From Brachycybe producta (lineage: Eukaryota; Arthropoda; Diplopoda; Playtdesmida; Andrognathidae), in contig JAUPFP010000018.1 of assembly GCA_036925085.1 (NCBI GenBank), positions 3,718,385 through 3,782,384 of the forward strand: DNA of 64,000 nucleotides, given 5' to 3'. How positions within the stretch are numbered: position 1 is the first letter of the stretch; every line of letters begins with the position of its first letter. Below, in pieces: positions 1-11,410 of this stretch. The notes under the pieces were generated by a model, which saw only the letters and a program-made list of their open reading frames with translations, had not been told where the DNA came from and searched no databases. Both the position numbers and the translations under genes were made by a program.

Positions 1-495
1 GAGCGCTAGCATCGTTTTTCTATTGAGCCCATACTGTTAAAACTTTACCCCCACTGTTAAAGAAAAAAATGTTAATTTTTAAAATACACCTCCGCGCGGC
101 AATATGTTTATGTTTCATATTCAAAGTTGTCCAATATTCAAAGTGTAATGTGTTTAACCAGCATTTTTAATGGATGTTTTTTTCGTATTTGGGCGTACTC
201 AATGGAGTTTAACATGAAAGTTAGAAATTCGCGATTTTGAAATAGTTTTTAAAAATATAACCGCACTTACCAAATTTTTTGTCATTCAATCACTTGATTA
301 CTTGGTGCACATTGCACTTTGAAAACTTAATACGGGACAAACTTTAAATATGAAAAATAAATATATTGCCACGCAACTGTATGTTCAATAATTAACAATT
401 TTCCTTTAACATTGGGTCTCTATGGGCTCAATAGAAAAACGATGCTAGCGCTCTTTGCGGAAATTTTTCGAAATAATTTTGCAAAGTAGCCATAT
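1..495. mobile_element. Family A palindromic element, copy A1 (left edge cut by window)
   Basis: The block starts and ends with inverted copies of the family A terminal motif (GAGCGCTAGCATCG near base 1, its complement near 440-455). Between them lies the usual AT-rich interior. It is shorter than the roughly 720-800 bp full copies, so part of the interior is missing and the true left end may lie outside the window. Confidence 0.8.
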
Positions 496-979
496 TGTTC
501 GTTTCAATGGTCTTCCAAGAAGAAATGACTAGTCATAAGTACGCCTTCAAAAAACAATTTCCCAGAGTGATCGTACCCTGAATCGTATTCTCAAATGCAC
601 ATAGTAAATTCCACTAAGTGGCAGCCTAATTTAAAATGTTGAAGGCCATTAAAAATGTGTTTCTGCTTATTTTCATCTCATATATATTGTAAAATAATGA
701 AATGTTTCTATTTCAAGTGAAGCGAAATGACATTTCATGAATAATAACGAAAAACAGGAAATGAGAAACGCTCCCCCCCATCTTCCTTTCTACTCATAAA
801 CAAAATTATTTCACCATTCAGTGTCAAACAAAAAGGCATAACTTATTGATGGAAAAGTGTATTTGTTTGAATATAATAAAGCACACATTGTACATTTTGC
901 ATCGTTTACGAATATGGCAACGAATTGAAGTACCTACGTACACCTCACCCCCACCATGACATCCCACCTAAGTCTAGTT
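496..979. other. AT-rich intergenic sequence, nothing recognised
   Basis: No long open frame, no terminal repeats and no RNA-gene-like structure were seen here. Confidence 0.5.
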
Positions 980-1175
980 ACAGGCAAGTAAGCGCATTAA
1001 TCGGAGAGATCGGAGAGAAATCGGAGAGAACTTCAGTTGGCTCCGCCCTTGTTATGACGACCAGCAACTTGTAATTGGTTTGTTGTGTGGTTCGACGCTG
1101 AAAAGGGCGGAGCATGTAACGTCAGTCTACATAACCAGCCAATTAGAAGTTGCCGTTCCTCATAAAACAACATTG
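980..1175. mobile_element. Family B MITE, degenerate copy B1
   Basis: It carries the family B body: a GGCTCCGCCC box, a TAATTGGTTTGTTG segment, GGGCGGAGCATG, and the complementary CCAATTAGAAGTTGCCG. The left end ACAGGCAAGT survives; the right end has decayed. It is non-coding. Confidence 0.7.
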
Positions 1176-1295
1176 GCAAACGACATTGGCGCCCGCAGGA
1201 TAATTCCATGGCGGGGTCGATTCCCAGCGCCATTGTGTGCGTATAAGGCGCCCTTGTGCAAACTCTCATAAAAGAGCCCTTGACAAGAAAACGGG

Positions 1296-1765
1296 GGACT
1301 TCTGGGGCCAGTTGAGCACTCCTGAGGCATTTTAGAACTTTCAGAGCATTTAAATATTTTTCAACTTTTGGCCGTTTTTTTGAAAAAAGCCAAAGAATAG
1401 CTTTTGGCCCATTTTTTCGAATTTTAAAACTTTTTGATTATTTGTGCTTTTCCAAGCCTTTTAAGACTTCTGGGGCCAATTGAGCACTCCTGAGGCATTT
1501 TAGAACTTTCAGAGCATTTAAATATTTTCCGACTTTTGGCCGTTTTTTGAAAAAAGCCAAAGGATGGCTTTTCGGCCCATTTTTTCGAATTTTAAAAATT
1601 CTTGAATATTTGTGCTTTTCCAAGCTTTTTAGGACTTCTGGGCCAGTTGAGGGCTCCTGAGGCATTTTAGAACTTTCAGAGCATTTAAATATTTTCCGAC
1701 TTTTGGCCGTTTTTTTAAAAAAAAAACCAAAGGGTGTCTTTTGGCCTATTTTTTCGACGGCAAAG
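1296..1765. repeat. Tandem repeat, unit about 167 bp, nearly 3 copies
   Basis: The phrase GACTTCTGGGGCCA recurs near 1298, 1465 and (as GACTTCTGGGCCAG) 1633. Each is followed by the same GAGCATTTAAATATTTT and TTTTGGCC segments. The third unit decays after about 1740. The only open frames inside are short and follow the repeat period. Confidence 0.85.
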
Positions 1766-2784
1766 GACTGTATTTTTCTGTCCTTTCTTGTCTGTATGTC
1801 GGCTACTTAACTTTTTCAGCTAAACGATTTTCGATGATATAAAATGAACCCGCCCACATCACCAAGTAATGGCCAATCAAAAAAAAGTGAAACACCAAAT
1901 GTACGACTACGTTTTTTTATATTTAAAAAAAACAATAACAAACAAATGCCATAACATTTTGAAATAGTTATTTACTTTCTTTGGTTGTAACAAAAATATT
2001 AATTACATTTTCAGTACAGTTCAGTTACTAGGTTGACAATGTCATGTGCAGCATATTTGCATTGCTGACATGGAATTTATGTTGCAAGAGGCGACTGAAT
2101 AATCAATCGCCAAATTGAACAAACGCCATTTTTAAAAATTCTATTCAGTTAAAAGCAATGAATGGTTCTCAAATTTGTTATCGCTCGCGGCATAGTATTT
2201 TTTTTTGCCTTGAGGAATCACAACACACCTAGCAGAACTCATGGCCCACAGAATTGATTCGTTAAAGAGACCATTACCCCCAGGAATGTTTTTTGTCGAA
2301 ATATTGTCAAGATTTACACAACGATTAGCAAAATAATTTTTAAAATTAAAAAATAAGTCAATAAAATCATAAAAAAACTTCAAAATAAAGTGACTTAACT
2401 TATTAGTCATCAAACGACGCCTTTTAAATTTCTAAAAAAACGAAAGTCTACCCCTCAAGTTAGTGGCAAATGTTGTCACATCATATTTCCATAATTCCTT
2501 AATCAAATACAAATGTATTCCCTAACTCATATTCAACTCGATACAACGTTCCAATCAACTCGAGTGCCACGTGGCTGCAGGCTGTGATATAATTCAAATA
2601 ACCTAACCGTCAAAATTGCCAGTGAGATCGCCACTTTAGAAATGTACTTGCGACTTTAAAAATAGTGCATCTAATGTATCTTCTTATACAGTAGATGTTC
2701 CTGACTAACGAATATGGTTATTCTGCATGGTATATTCCACCTGAGACAAATTTTTAGGACCGTCTTCTAACTGGGATGACGCCA
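1766..2784. other. AT-rich sequence without recognised genes
   Basis: Only short open frames lacking recognisable domains occur. No inverted-repeat ends were identified. Confidence 0.45.
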
Positions 2785-3230
2785 AGGATTGGAGATAGAG
2801 GCTAGCAGTCCATGTCAAGGCACTAAAAAAGGGGATATTGACATTTGCCCTAAAGACATCCCCTAAAGGTATTCGCCCTAAAGGGATGATTGCCCTCAAA
2901 CCACTTGCCCTCAAACCACTTTATCTTTCTCTTTTCATACAGTTTAGTGTCTTTCGGTGGAGTATGTTAAATAGGTTCTCCATGCCTCCTCACTCACGCA
3001 AATAAAGCCAAATGACATATTTCGACTGCGGATTAGGGCAACCGTCCCTTTATTTCCAGCAGTTTTATGGCAACTATCCCATTAGGACAAACGGCTTTCG
3101 GGCAAATATTTTTTTTTACGGAAAGTGTCTATATGGAAAATATATCTTTAAGGGCAACTGGTCTTTTGAGCAAACGTCACACGCCCATAAAAAAGGAACA
3201 GACAAACGAGCGGTTAAATAGCATACTAGC
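2785..3230. mobile_element. Family K element (TTTGCCCTAAA repeats), copy K1
   Basis: It is rich in short GCCCTAAA/TTAGGGCAA motifs. It shares a core (CATACAGTTTAGTGTCTTTC, then GGTGGAGT) with 26785-27013. Outer ends contain CATTTGCCCTAA-type sequence and its complement, so this looks like a non-autonomous DNA element. The extension to 3230 carries degenerate copies of the same motif. Confidence 0.6.
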
Positions 3231-3905
3231 AAAATGCATTTGGAGCGGAATGAAGCGCACATAAAAAAGAAGTTAAAAATGTTAAAGAATGGATTTAAAT
3301 TGAAATAGTTTTGGGTTTGTAACCCAAAAATACTTATCGAGACAAATTAGCCGCGTTTTCATCTCACCGTTCCATTTGTAAATTATTTTTTTGTGCTCTG
3401 TTCCACCTTCTGTAATCTGCTATTTAACCGCTCATTTGTTCATACTTTTTCGCTACCTTCACGTCATTATTAGCCTCCACACCTCTAGCCCATGACATCG
3501 TCCCAAATAGATACAGCCTTTTGCAAATAATATGCTATACGTTCAATATTTTCCGGAAAACAAGATACGACAAGATACAAGATTGTCGTAAGTGCCAGCT
3601 GTTTACGTATTTAAATAACCAGGCGATTAGATGACATCATGATTCATCATATGGCGCAACTTCAGCATACCAACAAATCTGCATTAACATACAACTGTAA
3701 CTGCAGAAAGAAAGTCTCAGTCTAAATACATTCGAAGAGAAGGAAGGACCAAAAGAATGCATTTTGTTCTAGTCCTTAATTTATTTTAATAGCCTCTGAA
3801 TGGCCATATGTCTACTTAGTAAATTATATATGAGAATTTCTATTAAAGATAATATACCACTTAGCCGACCGCTGGTGATTCCATTTGTCATCTGCCATCA
3901 AAAGA
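3231..3905. other. AT-rich sequence, nothing recognised
   Basis: No domains, splice-like exons or terminal repeats could be supported. Confidence 0.45.
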
Positions 3906-4119
3906 CAGGCATGTGTAGCCAGCACTACATGTATCTGCAGACACCTTCAGAGAATTCTTTTGGCTCCGACTTTTTATGAGCGTCAGACCAAATATCAACC
4001 AATTAGAAATAAAAAGGGCGGAGCATGTGACATCAGACCCAGTAACAAACCAATTAGAAATTGATAACACTCATAAAAGGGGCGAAGCCAAAGAAATTCT
4101 GAAGCTGTCTACAGATGCA
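3906..4119. mobile_element. Family D MITE, copy D1
   Basis: It ends in GAAGCTGTCTACAGATGCAC. Inside are inverted GGCTCCG...CGAAGCC boxes and CCAATTAGAAAT motifs, the same architecture as 38558-38741. It is related to families B and C through the shared Inr-like TAACAAACCAATTAGAAAT core. Confidence 0.7.
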
Positions 4120-4120
4120 C

Positions 4121-4314
4121 ACAGGCAAGTATAACCAGCACTAGCTTTTCGTTTGAACCGCCCTTTTATGAGCGTCATCAATTTCTAATTGGTTTGTTAT
4201 TTGGCCTGATGTCAAATGCCCCGCCCATATCAATTTCTAATTGGTTGATATTTGGTCTGACGCTCATAAAAGGGCGGGGCAAACGAAAAGCCAGTGCTGG
4301 CCACACTTGCATGT
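4121..4314. mobile_element. Family C MITE, copy C1
   Basis: The left end ACAGGCAAGTATAACCAGCA and the right end GCTGGCCACACTTGCATGT are inverted repeats. The interior is almost fully self-complementary, with CCGCCCTTTTATGAGCGTC paired to its complement. It lies directly beside D1. Confidence 0.8.
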
Positions 4315-4350
4315 CAACAAAAGTTTCTTTCGATCAGTATCAAACCAGTG

Positions 4351-4782
4351 GTTGGCGACAGCTTCGGTCAATTTGATTTTAGCCAATAGGAACGCAGTCA
4401 TTTTTTTTGGCAGCATATAAAACCCGCTCTGCAGAATTAATAGTAATTTTAATAGAATACTAAAGCTACTTCTCGCTTTTTGCTGTAAAAATCAAAAAAA
4501 ATATATTTAAATTAAAATATAATGCTAAAAATGGGAAGAGAAAAAAAATATAAAAAAGAACACATTTTTTTTTAAAAATGTTTTATCAAAAGTTGGATGA
4601 AGAGGCCTTCTTCGTCCATTATCAAATCAAATTAATGCCTCCATGGGTATCAATAAAGCATGGCATTCACAGCTATTTTTTTTTTTTACTAAATGGGAAA
4701 ATACTGTTCACAGCTGCTTTTATTGAGAAAAAATACTGAGTTCCTATTGGCCAAAATCAAATTGATCAAAGCTATCGCCAAC
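4351..4782. mobile_element. Family U element with about 45-bp terminal inverted repeats, copy U1
   Basis: The left end (GTTGGCGACAGCTTCGGTCA, continuing to the TAGCCAATAGGAACG segment) is complementary to the right end (TTCCTATTGGCCAAAATCAA through GCTATCGCCAAC). A second copy lies at 17841-18320. No coding capacity. Confidence 0.8.
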
Positions 4783-4940
4783 GACCGCAGCAAACTGATC
4801 GTCGAATATTCGTTTTGAAAATGACTCCAAGTTTACATAATTTCATAAAACGCTACCTTGTGGATGTATCAATCGGTTCGAACACCAACTTACCAACAGC
4901 AACTATTACTATTTCCATTTCCATCACTATTACTATTTCC

Positions 4941-5694
4941 TTAAGAGGCTACATCGCAAAATTACTTTGAAAAATCTTTACAAAGAACGCTAGCATCCTT
5001 TTTCTATTGAGCCCATAGACCCAATGTTAAAGAAAAAATGTTAATTTAAAAAAGAAAAACACAGTCGCATCAATGTTTATTTTTCATATTTAAAAGTTGT
5101 CGAATAGTAAGTTTTCAAAGTGCAATGTGCACCTTAAATATATGCTGATCGAGTGTGGTCTAATTTTTTAAAACTAGTTGAAAATCGTGAATTTTTAACT
5201 TATGTCAAACTCCATTGAGTACGCCCAAATAAGAAAAAAATACATATATTAAAATGCTCGTAAAATACTTAAAAATGTTTTTTTAAAAACCAAAAAAAAT
5301 CTAGCGTGTTCGCTTCACTGTGGTTTAATTGTCGTTTTTTTAAAATTATTTTTAGGTATTTTACGAGCATTTTAATGGACGTCTTATGCTTACGAGCGCG
5401 TACACAAATTTGTAACATAAGAGTTACAAATTCACGATTTTAAAATAGTTTTTAAAAATAGAACCGCACTTACGAAATTTTTGTCATTCTATCACTAGAT
5501 GAACGTGTATTTAAAGAGCACATTGCGCCAAAATTGTACAACTTTAAATATGAAAAATGAACATATTGCCGCAACTGTGTATTTCAAAAATTAACATTTT
5601 TTCTTTAACATTCGGTCTATGGGCTCAATAGAAAAACGATGCCAGCGCTCTTTGCGGAGATTTTTCAAAGTAATATTGCGATGTAGCCTCTTAA
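4941..5694. mobile_element. Family A palindromic element, full copy A2
   Basis: It opens with TTAAGAGGCTACATCGC and closes with its complement GCGATGTAGCCTCTTAA. The arms are about 350 bp and the whole is a near-palindrome. TTAA at both outer edges would fit a piggyBac-type target duplication, but TA (Tc1/mariner) cannot be excluded because the flanking bases belong to the motif. Confidence 0.85.
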
Positions 5695-6367
5695 ATGCGT
5701 AACGCTAGCGTAGTAATAGGTTGTTTGTTCATCCCATTGAGCTAATCAACTGCTGAGATCAGCCATCATAAAAGCCTTTTGAATTAGATTAAAATCCACT
5801 GAAATAGCAAATTATACTTTTAATTTTGTTGTTAATTTAATGAAATCGATTATTTCGGAATAAATGACTGAACACAGTTGTAAAGACACAATGCACCAAA
5901 GCAAGGCTCAAGGCTCAATTAGCAAAACATCAAAAGCACTCAAAAGTCTAAAGCTCCTAATGGCTGCCAACTAATTACATGTAATTGATTTTTTTCAAAC
6001 GTTTTATGTGCAGATGTTTCGTAATTACTAATTAGAACAAGCTTATATATTGTGAGCAACAAAAGACAATGGACAGGCCACTGCAATAGCATTTGCATTA
6101 GAATCAATGTCAATGCTAGGCGTAAACCTCAATCGGAGTCGCCTATCGACATCGACAAAAAAGATCAATAATGGGCATCGGCTAACGAAACTATAGGCGA
6201 ATGTAGTGCTGATGGACATTATAGGCCTTGCTATATAGAGCTCAATGAAACACTCAAGAAACGATAGTTTTTGGAAGTTTCTTCTTCCGAAAACTGCTGT
6301 TTCAGAGTGGAAAACGTGAGTACTCTAAAATACAATAGGAAATCTAGAGAAAAGCAACACTGCAATT
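5695..6367. other. AT-rich sequence, nothing recognised
   Basis: Only short unsupported open frames; no family assignment. Confidence 0.45.
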
Positions 6368-6566
6368 AGGCTTGCTACCTATGAAAGACAGTCCTCCACT
6401 CGGAAGAAATGTCCACCAGCCAGGACCGTTCTCCAAGAACGTATTTAAGTTCTTACAAAATTTATTGTGTGGAGGACATGTTTGCTTTCGTGGAGGACGG
6501 TCCTAGCCGGAGGACAATTCTTCCGAATGGAGGACTGTCCTCCAGAAAGAATAAAAGGTGGCACGC
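6368..6566. mobile_element. Family J MITE (CCTCCAC/GTGGAGG), copy J1
   Basis: The ends GGCTTGCTACCT and GGTGGCACGCC are imperfect complements. The interior has repeated GTCCTCCA and TGGAGGAC motifs in inverted order. A partial relative lies at 22312-22385. Confidence 0.65.
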
Positions 6567-6568
6567 CT

Positions 6569-7023
6569 AAAGCCCTGTTTTCACGATGGTAGTTCTCGCG
6601 ATAGTTGCTCTCATGACAGCAACTATCGTGACAACTATCATCGTGAAGACCACATGATAGTCACTATCACATTGTTGCGATAGCACTATCACACTATCTC
6701 GTTTGACTAGACTAGAGATAGTTGATACTACTGTCGCGATAGTAATAGTTGTTGTGTGACCACTTGTAGGAAAATATCCACTTTGTAGGGAAATTTGGCT
6801 TCTGGAGGGAGAGAGGGCAACAATGTTGTTGACTTAATGATATCCTTTGAAGAAGACGTCACACTGTCGTGACAGAACTATTGTTACAAGAAGACGTCAC
6901 ACTGTCGTGACAGAACTATTGTTACTTCAAGACGTGTAGACAGTTGCTATCGTGATAGTGAACTATCACAACTTTCATGACACCTACTCTCACGATAGAA
7001 CTATCGCCGTGAAAACGAGGCTT
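6569..7023. mobile_element. Family I MITE (CACGATAGT-rich), copy I1
   Basis: The ends AAGCCCTGTTTTCACGATGG and CGCCGTGAAAACGAGGCTT are inverted repeats. The interior is packed with CGATAGT/ACTATCG words, so single strands would form complex hairpins. Partial relatives are at 26191-26520, 37956-38105, 38755-38880 and 40246-40749. Confidence 0.8.
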
Positions 7024-7598
7024 AACTGCAGTGGTCAGGGTGACCACGTGCAGGCAGCAGCATAGGGAACGTACACAATTGTTTTTGTTTTCAGAGTTTT
7101 CATTATGCTATATAGGCTGAAAATTATTTTCTTTGTGGAATTTGTGTTTTAGGAATATTTTTTTTCTGAGTTCTTTTCATTGAGCTCTAGCGAGGCCTTA
7201 AAAAACACAAATAATAAGTCCAGAAATTATTGTCTACTTTGAGTTGAATAGGCCTACTTTCAACTTTTCATCCAGCCCAATTTGTTTTCAACATGTTGAA
7301 AGTCTCACTAATCGTCATTGTTTTTCAGTTGTTTTTTTTACTTTTTACTGAGTTTATATTTTAGCATTCTAATTCAACTTTCATTTCTAGTCGTGCAATA
7401 TGCACGAAACGAAAAGAAAGCAGGCATTTGTGGAGATTTTTCAAAGTAATTTTGGGATGTAGCCTCTTAAATTAAAAACTCATCATAGACTTACTGTAGT
7501 TTTTCCTTGTATCAAGGTTTAAGTTTAACTTTACTTTAAGCAACAATTTTTTTAATAGGAGGGGATAAATGAATATTGAAAATGAACGGCTGTTACTT
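7024..7598. other. Unassigned sequence with a family A right-end fragment at 7425-7470
   Basis: The only recognised piece is the isolated family A end GGGATGTAGCCTCTTAA near 7470. The rest has no supportable feature. Confidence 0.5.
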
Positions 7599-8103
7599 AA
7601 AGCCGCTATTACACTAGCAACTTTTAATGCAATAAAATGTGCAATGTGACATGCAACTTTAACGTTTATAGTGTGATATGACGACATGCAACTGGATAAA
7701 ACTTTCCTTTTAACTAGTGTCAGACACATATATGGACACAAACCAAGGGGTCAGCTGACATTGAAGAAAATCATGTACGATTTTCACTACGATTCACAGC
7801 ATATTATAGTGTGGATGGAAAGTCATTTTACTTTTTAGCTGCATTTTACTGGATGTATCAGGAATAGAATTGAAATTTTAAAATTCAGTAAAACGCGGAT
7901 TAAAAGTAAAACGGCTTCCGATACCGTACGAGATTCACCCGAATGTCGGCCCCTTGACATAAACGAAGTTTTGAAAACTTGATTGGCAACTAGGTTGCAT
8001 AGTGTGATATAGAAGTTTATTACAAAGTTCTAGTTGGAAGTCACATCACGAGTTGCATTGTAAGTTGAATTGCATCAAAAGTTGCTAGTGTAATAGGGGC
8101 TTT
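7599..8103. mobile_element. Family G MITE with long imperfect terminal inverted repeats
   Basis: The left end AAAGCCGCTATTACACTAGC and the right end GCTAGTGTAATAGGGGCTTT are near-perfect complements, and pairing continues about 60 bp inward. It is non-coding. The end style resembles that of family H. Confidence 0.8.
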
Positions 8104-9596
8104 CCAATCACCCAATGAAGAAAACCAAACGGTTAAAAGTTCTGAACTGTGTTTTGTCATTCATTACTAGAAAGTGATATTGTATGTGAGCGCCACAATG
8201 GATGTCGAAGTTGCTGGGAAAAAAAAACCGCGCCCCACACTACCTATACCAAAATAACCAGTATATCTTACACAATAATTAAGACTTAGACGATTTATGT
8301 CTCCATCCAACGTTTGGTATATCAAACGGATCTTATCACAATCTTCGTGCACGATATATTATATCCTAACATTGTTCTCCCTTTCTTTGAAGACTGCTCA
8401 AAGTAATTAAACCAGTTCTGCAAACAGACTTGAGAGACACTTTCTTAATTAAGTTGTAAAACAACGGAAGAAAAATTACAAAAATACAGTATGTTCCAAA
8501 CAAACAAAAAAACACATGCGTCCTAAAATATCTGGTGCCTTCTTTACTGATTTGTAATTTCCAAAAGTATGCGAAGATTGGACGTTGGAGTAAAAAAAAA
8601 AAAAAACATAATTAAAAATTTTATCTAAAAAGAAAATTTGTATTAATTTAAATTAATTAGTTTATTGTGTGACTTAAGCCTTGAGGAATTTTATTCTTAA
8701 CTTCTTAAGTGGCTACATACACATCACAAAATTACTTCGAAAAATCTCTGCAAAGAGCACTAGCAACGTTTTTCTATTGAGCCCATAGACCCGATGTTAA
8801 AGAAAAAATGTTAATTTTTAAAATACACAGTTGCAATGTACCCTCCCTCCTCTTAAGGAAATAGTAATAGTGAAAAGACTAGTCCACTAATTATATAATT
8901 GTGAAATAGTGAAAGAGGAATCATTTCTAGTAATACCTTGTACACACAACACACACGAGTTAAATGAATTCAAATTAAATATGTTGAGGTGAATTATACG
9001 AAATCCAGTTAAGGACATGAAACCAAATAAAAATTGACTTTAATTATTAATATTTTAAATTGAAATACTAAATCAATATTTTGTCAATAGTTTATATTTC
9101 ATTTATACATCATGATTTAAATCAAATAACCCTATTTTTATTAGCAAGATTGAATTTCCACCAAATAATCGAGTGCCGTTTGTCATGAAAGCTATAGGCT
9201 AACAAGTAGGACAACTTCGACACAACTTTCCTAATCCTTTTTCGTCCCCCTGCTTCTCCCAATTCTTCTTTTATCAGCAAAGGACGTAGCTTAATGCAAC
9301 CGTAGAACATTACACTCCGGGACTGGCAACTCGAGGAAAACCAATGCTTAGAGGTAGTGGTGACATCGGCATCAGCAGCACCAAGCAAGATAGCAGGAAA
9401 AAGGTTTTACTAGCATTTAAGTCAAAATGGACTTTGGTTCATAGGCTAAATGCTTAGTTCACAATTAAAAGTCTACAGAAGGCTCTGTTGTAGTTTTCAC
9501 CACATCTACCAGAACATCCATCGCCATGATTCAACACTTTACGAGTTGCCAGTCCCAGAGTGTAATGGTCTAAGCTGCCACACTGCAATAACTTGT
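8104..9596. other. Unassigned sequence with a family A left-end fragment at 8704-8837
   Basis: 8704-8837 matches the left end and first part of family A and then stops abruptly. Short open frames elsewhere have no domain support. Confidence 0.5.
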
Positions 9597-10124
9597 CTAA
9601 AGGTCTGGTTACACTATATTACTAGTCACTGCAAAATAGTCATGCATGACTAGTTTTGTTTCTATCATTATGTGTACCGTCCTTGTAACCCCTCTCTGAC
9701 CAGGATGTGACTGGATGGTGATCTCAAATTTTTGAGTAGACCTCCATCCTACTTTTTGATACTAGTAGTGATTAGCCAATCAGAAATCAGGTAGAAGAGG
9801 AGAAATCAGAAATTAAAAGGAAACATGGCAAATCTTTGGAGTGCTGAAAACGATGGGATCTTAATCGATTTTTATAAAGGTATGTTTTTGTTTAATTGTG
9901 TTTGTTTCTATTTAAAATAAATACACACAAAAACGCGTACTTGCATGGCGCCATCTTGAATTTCTGTGCCTATTAATGATTGGCTAGTCTTCTGTGATAT
10001 ATCACAAAGAGTAGTCACTAATGTAACATGCAAGTCTTCAATAGGCTGAAGATTAGTCACTCACCAAGCTAGTCATGCATGACTATTTTGCAGTGACTAG
10101 TAATATAGTGTAACCAGGCCTTTG
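9597..10124 (+). mobile_element. Family H element with 53-bp TIRs carrying a MADF-like exon start
   Basis: The left end AAGGTCTGGTTACACTATAT and right end ATATAGTGTAACCAGGCCTT belong to near-identical 53-bp inverted repeats. Inside, from an ATG near 9825, a short frame reads MANLWSAENDGILIDFYKG. It is followed by AAAG|GTATGT, a good splice donor. The W-x-x-E-x-D-x-x-L-I-x-F-Y pattern resembles the start of MADF/Myb-like DNA-binding proteins encoded by PIF/Harbinger transposons. This is therefore probably a deletion derivative keeping only the first exon of the accessory gene. The superfamily is inferred; no clear 3-bp target duplication was found. Confidence 0.7.
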
Positions 10125-10470
10125 TGAATGCCGTAATGCTCCTGAAAAAAGTAATGTAAATTGAACAGCCCAACCACTTTTCACTGGACAGCAAATGGCG
10201 GCTCTATAGGCCACATGCGTGCACAGCCTGTCTAGAAATAGAAGCTTACTTAGTGGGGAGAAAAAAAAAACATGTCGACTCGCTGTTTCTCCTCAGGTTT
10301 CTGCTGCAGCCTGCTGCTCCGAACTGTACAATAAATTTAAACTAATGTATCTACTTCTATGTTAAATGTATGCTAAACGCAGCCAGATTGAGATAGAAAA
10401 ATTGCAACTTTACTCATTTTACTCATTTCGTGCCACACTTCCAGCCGAGGCGCGATCTTTAAAATAAAAG
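10125..10470. other. Unassigned sequence
   Basis: No feature supported; ends in AATAAAAG, the left target duplication of element F1. Confidence 0.45.
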
Positions 10471-10702
10471 TAGGGATGGGCCATTCGAATCCTCAAATCT
10501 TGAAACATACTTTTCGTCTTTCGAATCCTAGCCTTAAAAAAACTTAAAAACTTTGGTAAAATTTGTTTTAACTCCATTGACATCCAATAGAAGCGTTCAC
10601 TAACAAAAAAATGGCGATTGTTGCAATTTCAATGGTACCCGGATCACCAATATCACATTGTGGCGACCCTGAGTGTCACACTTGTTTTTTTATTATTATT
10701 AT

Positions 10703-11265
10703 CTAGTGGGGTAACCCATCATAAATGACGGGAGCCCAAATTCACAGGCAATTGTGTACAGCATTAGAATTTCTTTTCCTCCACCCTTTTATGACGTAAG
10801 ACCAATTAGAAATTGATGACGTTCATGAAAGGGCGGAGTAAAAGAAATTCTAATGCTGGGCACAATTGCCCCTTGATAAATTCCAGTTTCATTTTGCTAC
10901 TATTATCCCTCCCCTTTTTTATATTTGAAAGAGAAAATGAGCTTTTCATTTTCTCTGGTGTGCGCATGCGCGTCGTTTGTCCCTTGTTTACTCCTTTCAT
11001 TTCAATTTCCCCCTCCCCTTTTTCCCCTCCACGTTCCTCTCTCTCTCTCTCTCTCCCCCCTCCCCTTTCCCTTTCCGCCTCTCCAATTTAATATCATGAG
11101 GTTCTTGGATGGGGAGAGCGCAACATAATGTTGACCTTGAGAAAAAAAGTGGTTCATTTACATTTATATAAATTCCTATGTGCTTACGCGTTTTTGTCCT
11201 TGTTTGCACAGCGTTACTCATACAGGGAATGAAAGACAGACGGGTCTATATATACTATATATTAT
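10703..11265. mobile_element. Family E element, copy E1, nested in F1
   Basis: It starts CTAGTGGGGTAACC, runs through a CT-rich stretch (11010-11080), and contains GGTTCTTGGATGGGGAG followed by GCGCAACATA. It ends in an AT-rich tail after an acagacgggtctat segment. Sister copies are at 25811, 39109 and 45448. The class is uncertain; the asymmetric ends and AT-rich tail would suit a non-LTR retroelement or SINE, but no reverse transcriptase is present. Confidence 0.65.
10750..10875. mobile_element. Family C MITE, copy C2, inside E1
   Basis: It contains the CAGCATTAGAATTTCTTTTC segment and its complement AGAAATTCTAATGCTGG, with the CCACCCTTTTATGACG/GGGCGGAG arms. It occupies the same place within family E as C7 and C8 do. 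Confidence 0.75.
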
Positions 11266-11410
11266 AATTTAATATTATTATTATTTCAATTATTTGTATC
11301 TTTTTAATGAATAATATAGGATTCTTATATGAAAGATATGAGAGACTCGAGATTCGAGAACCTTTTAGGATTCGGATTCGAAAAAATTTAGGATTCGTGT
11401 CCCACCTCTA

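Larger units (their letters stand above)
10471..11410. mobile_element. Family F hAT-type MITE, copy F1, split by element E1
   Basis: It starts TAGGGATGGG and ends CCCACCTCTA. It is flanked on both sides by the 8-bp duplication AATAAAAG (10463-10470 and 11411-11418), the length typical of hAT elements. The interior is rich in GGATTCG/CGAATCC. Compared with F2 and F3 it is interrupted from about 10703 to 11265 by element E1. Confidence 0.85.

Noticed and set aside
1200-1260. tRNA-like B-box (GGGTCGATTCCC)
   Set aside because: No matching A-box or cloverleaf stems around it.
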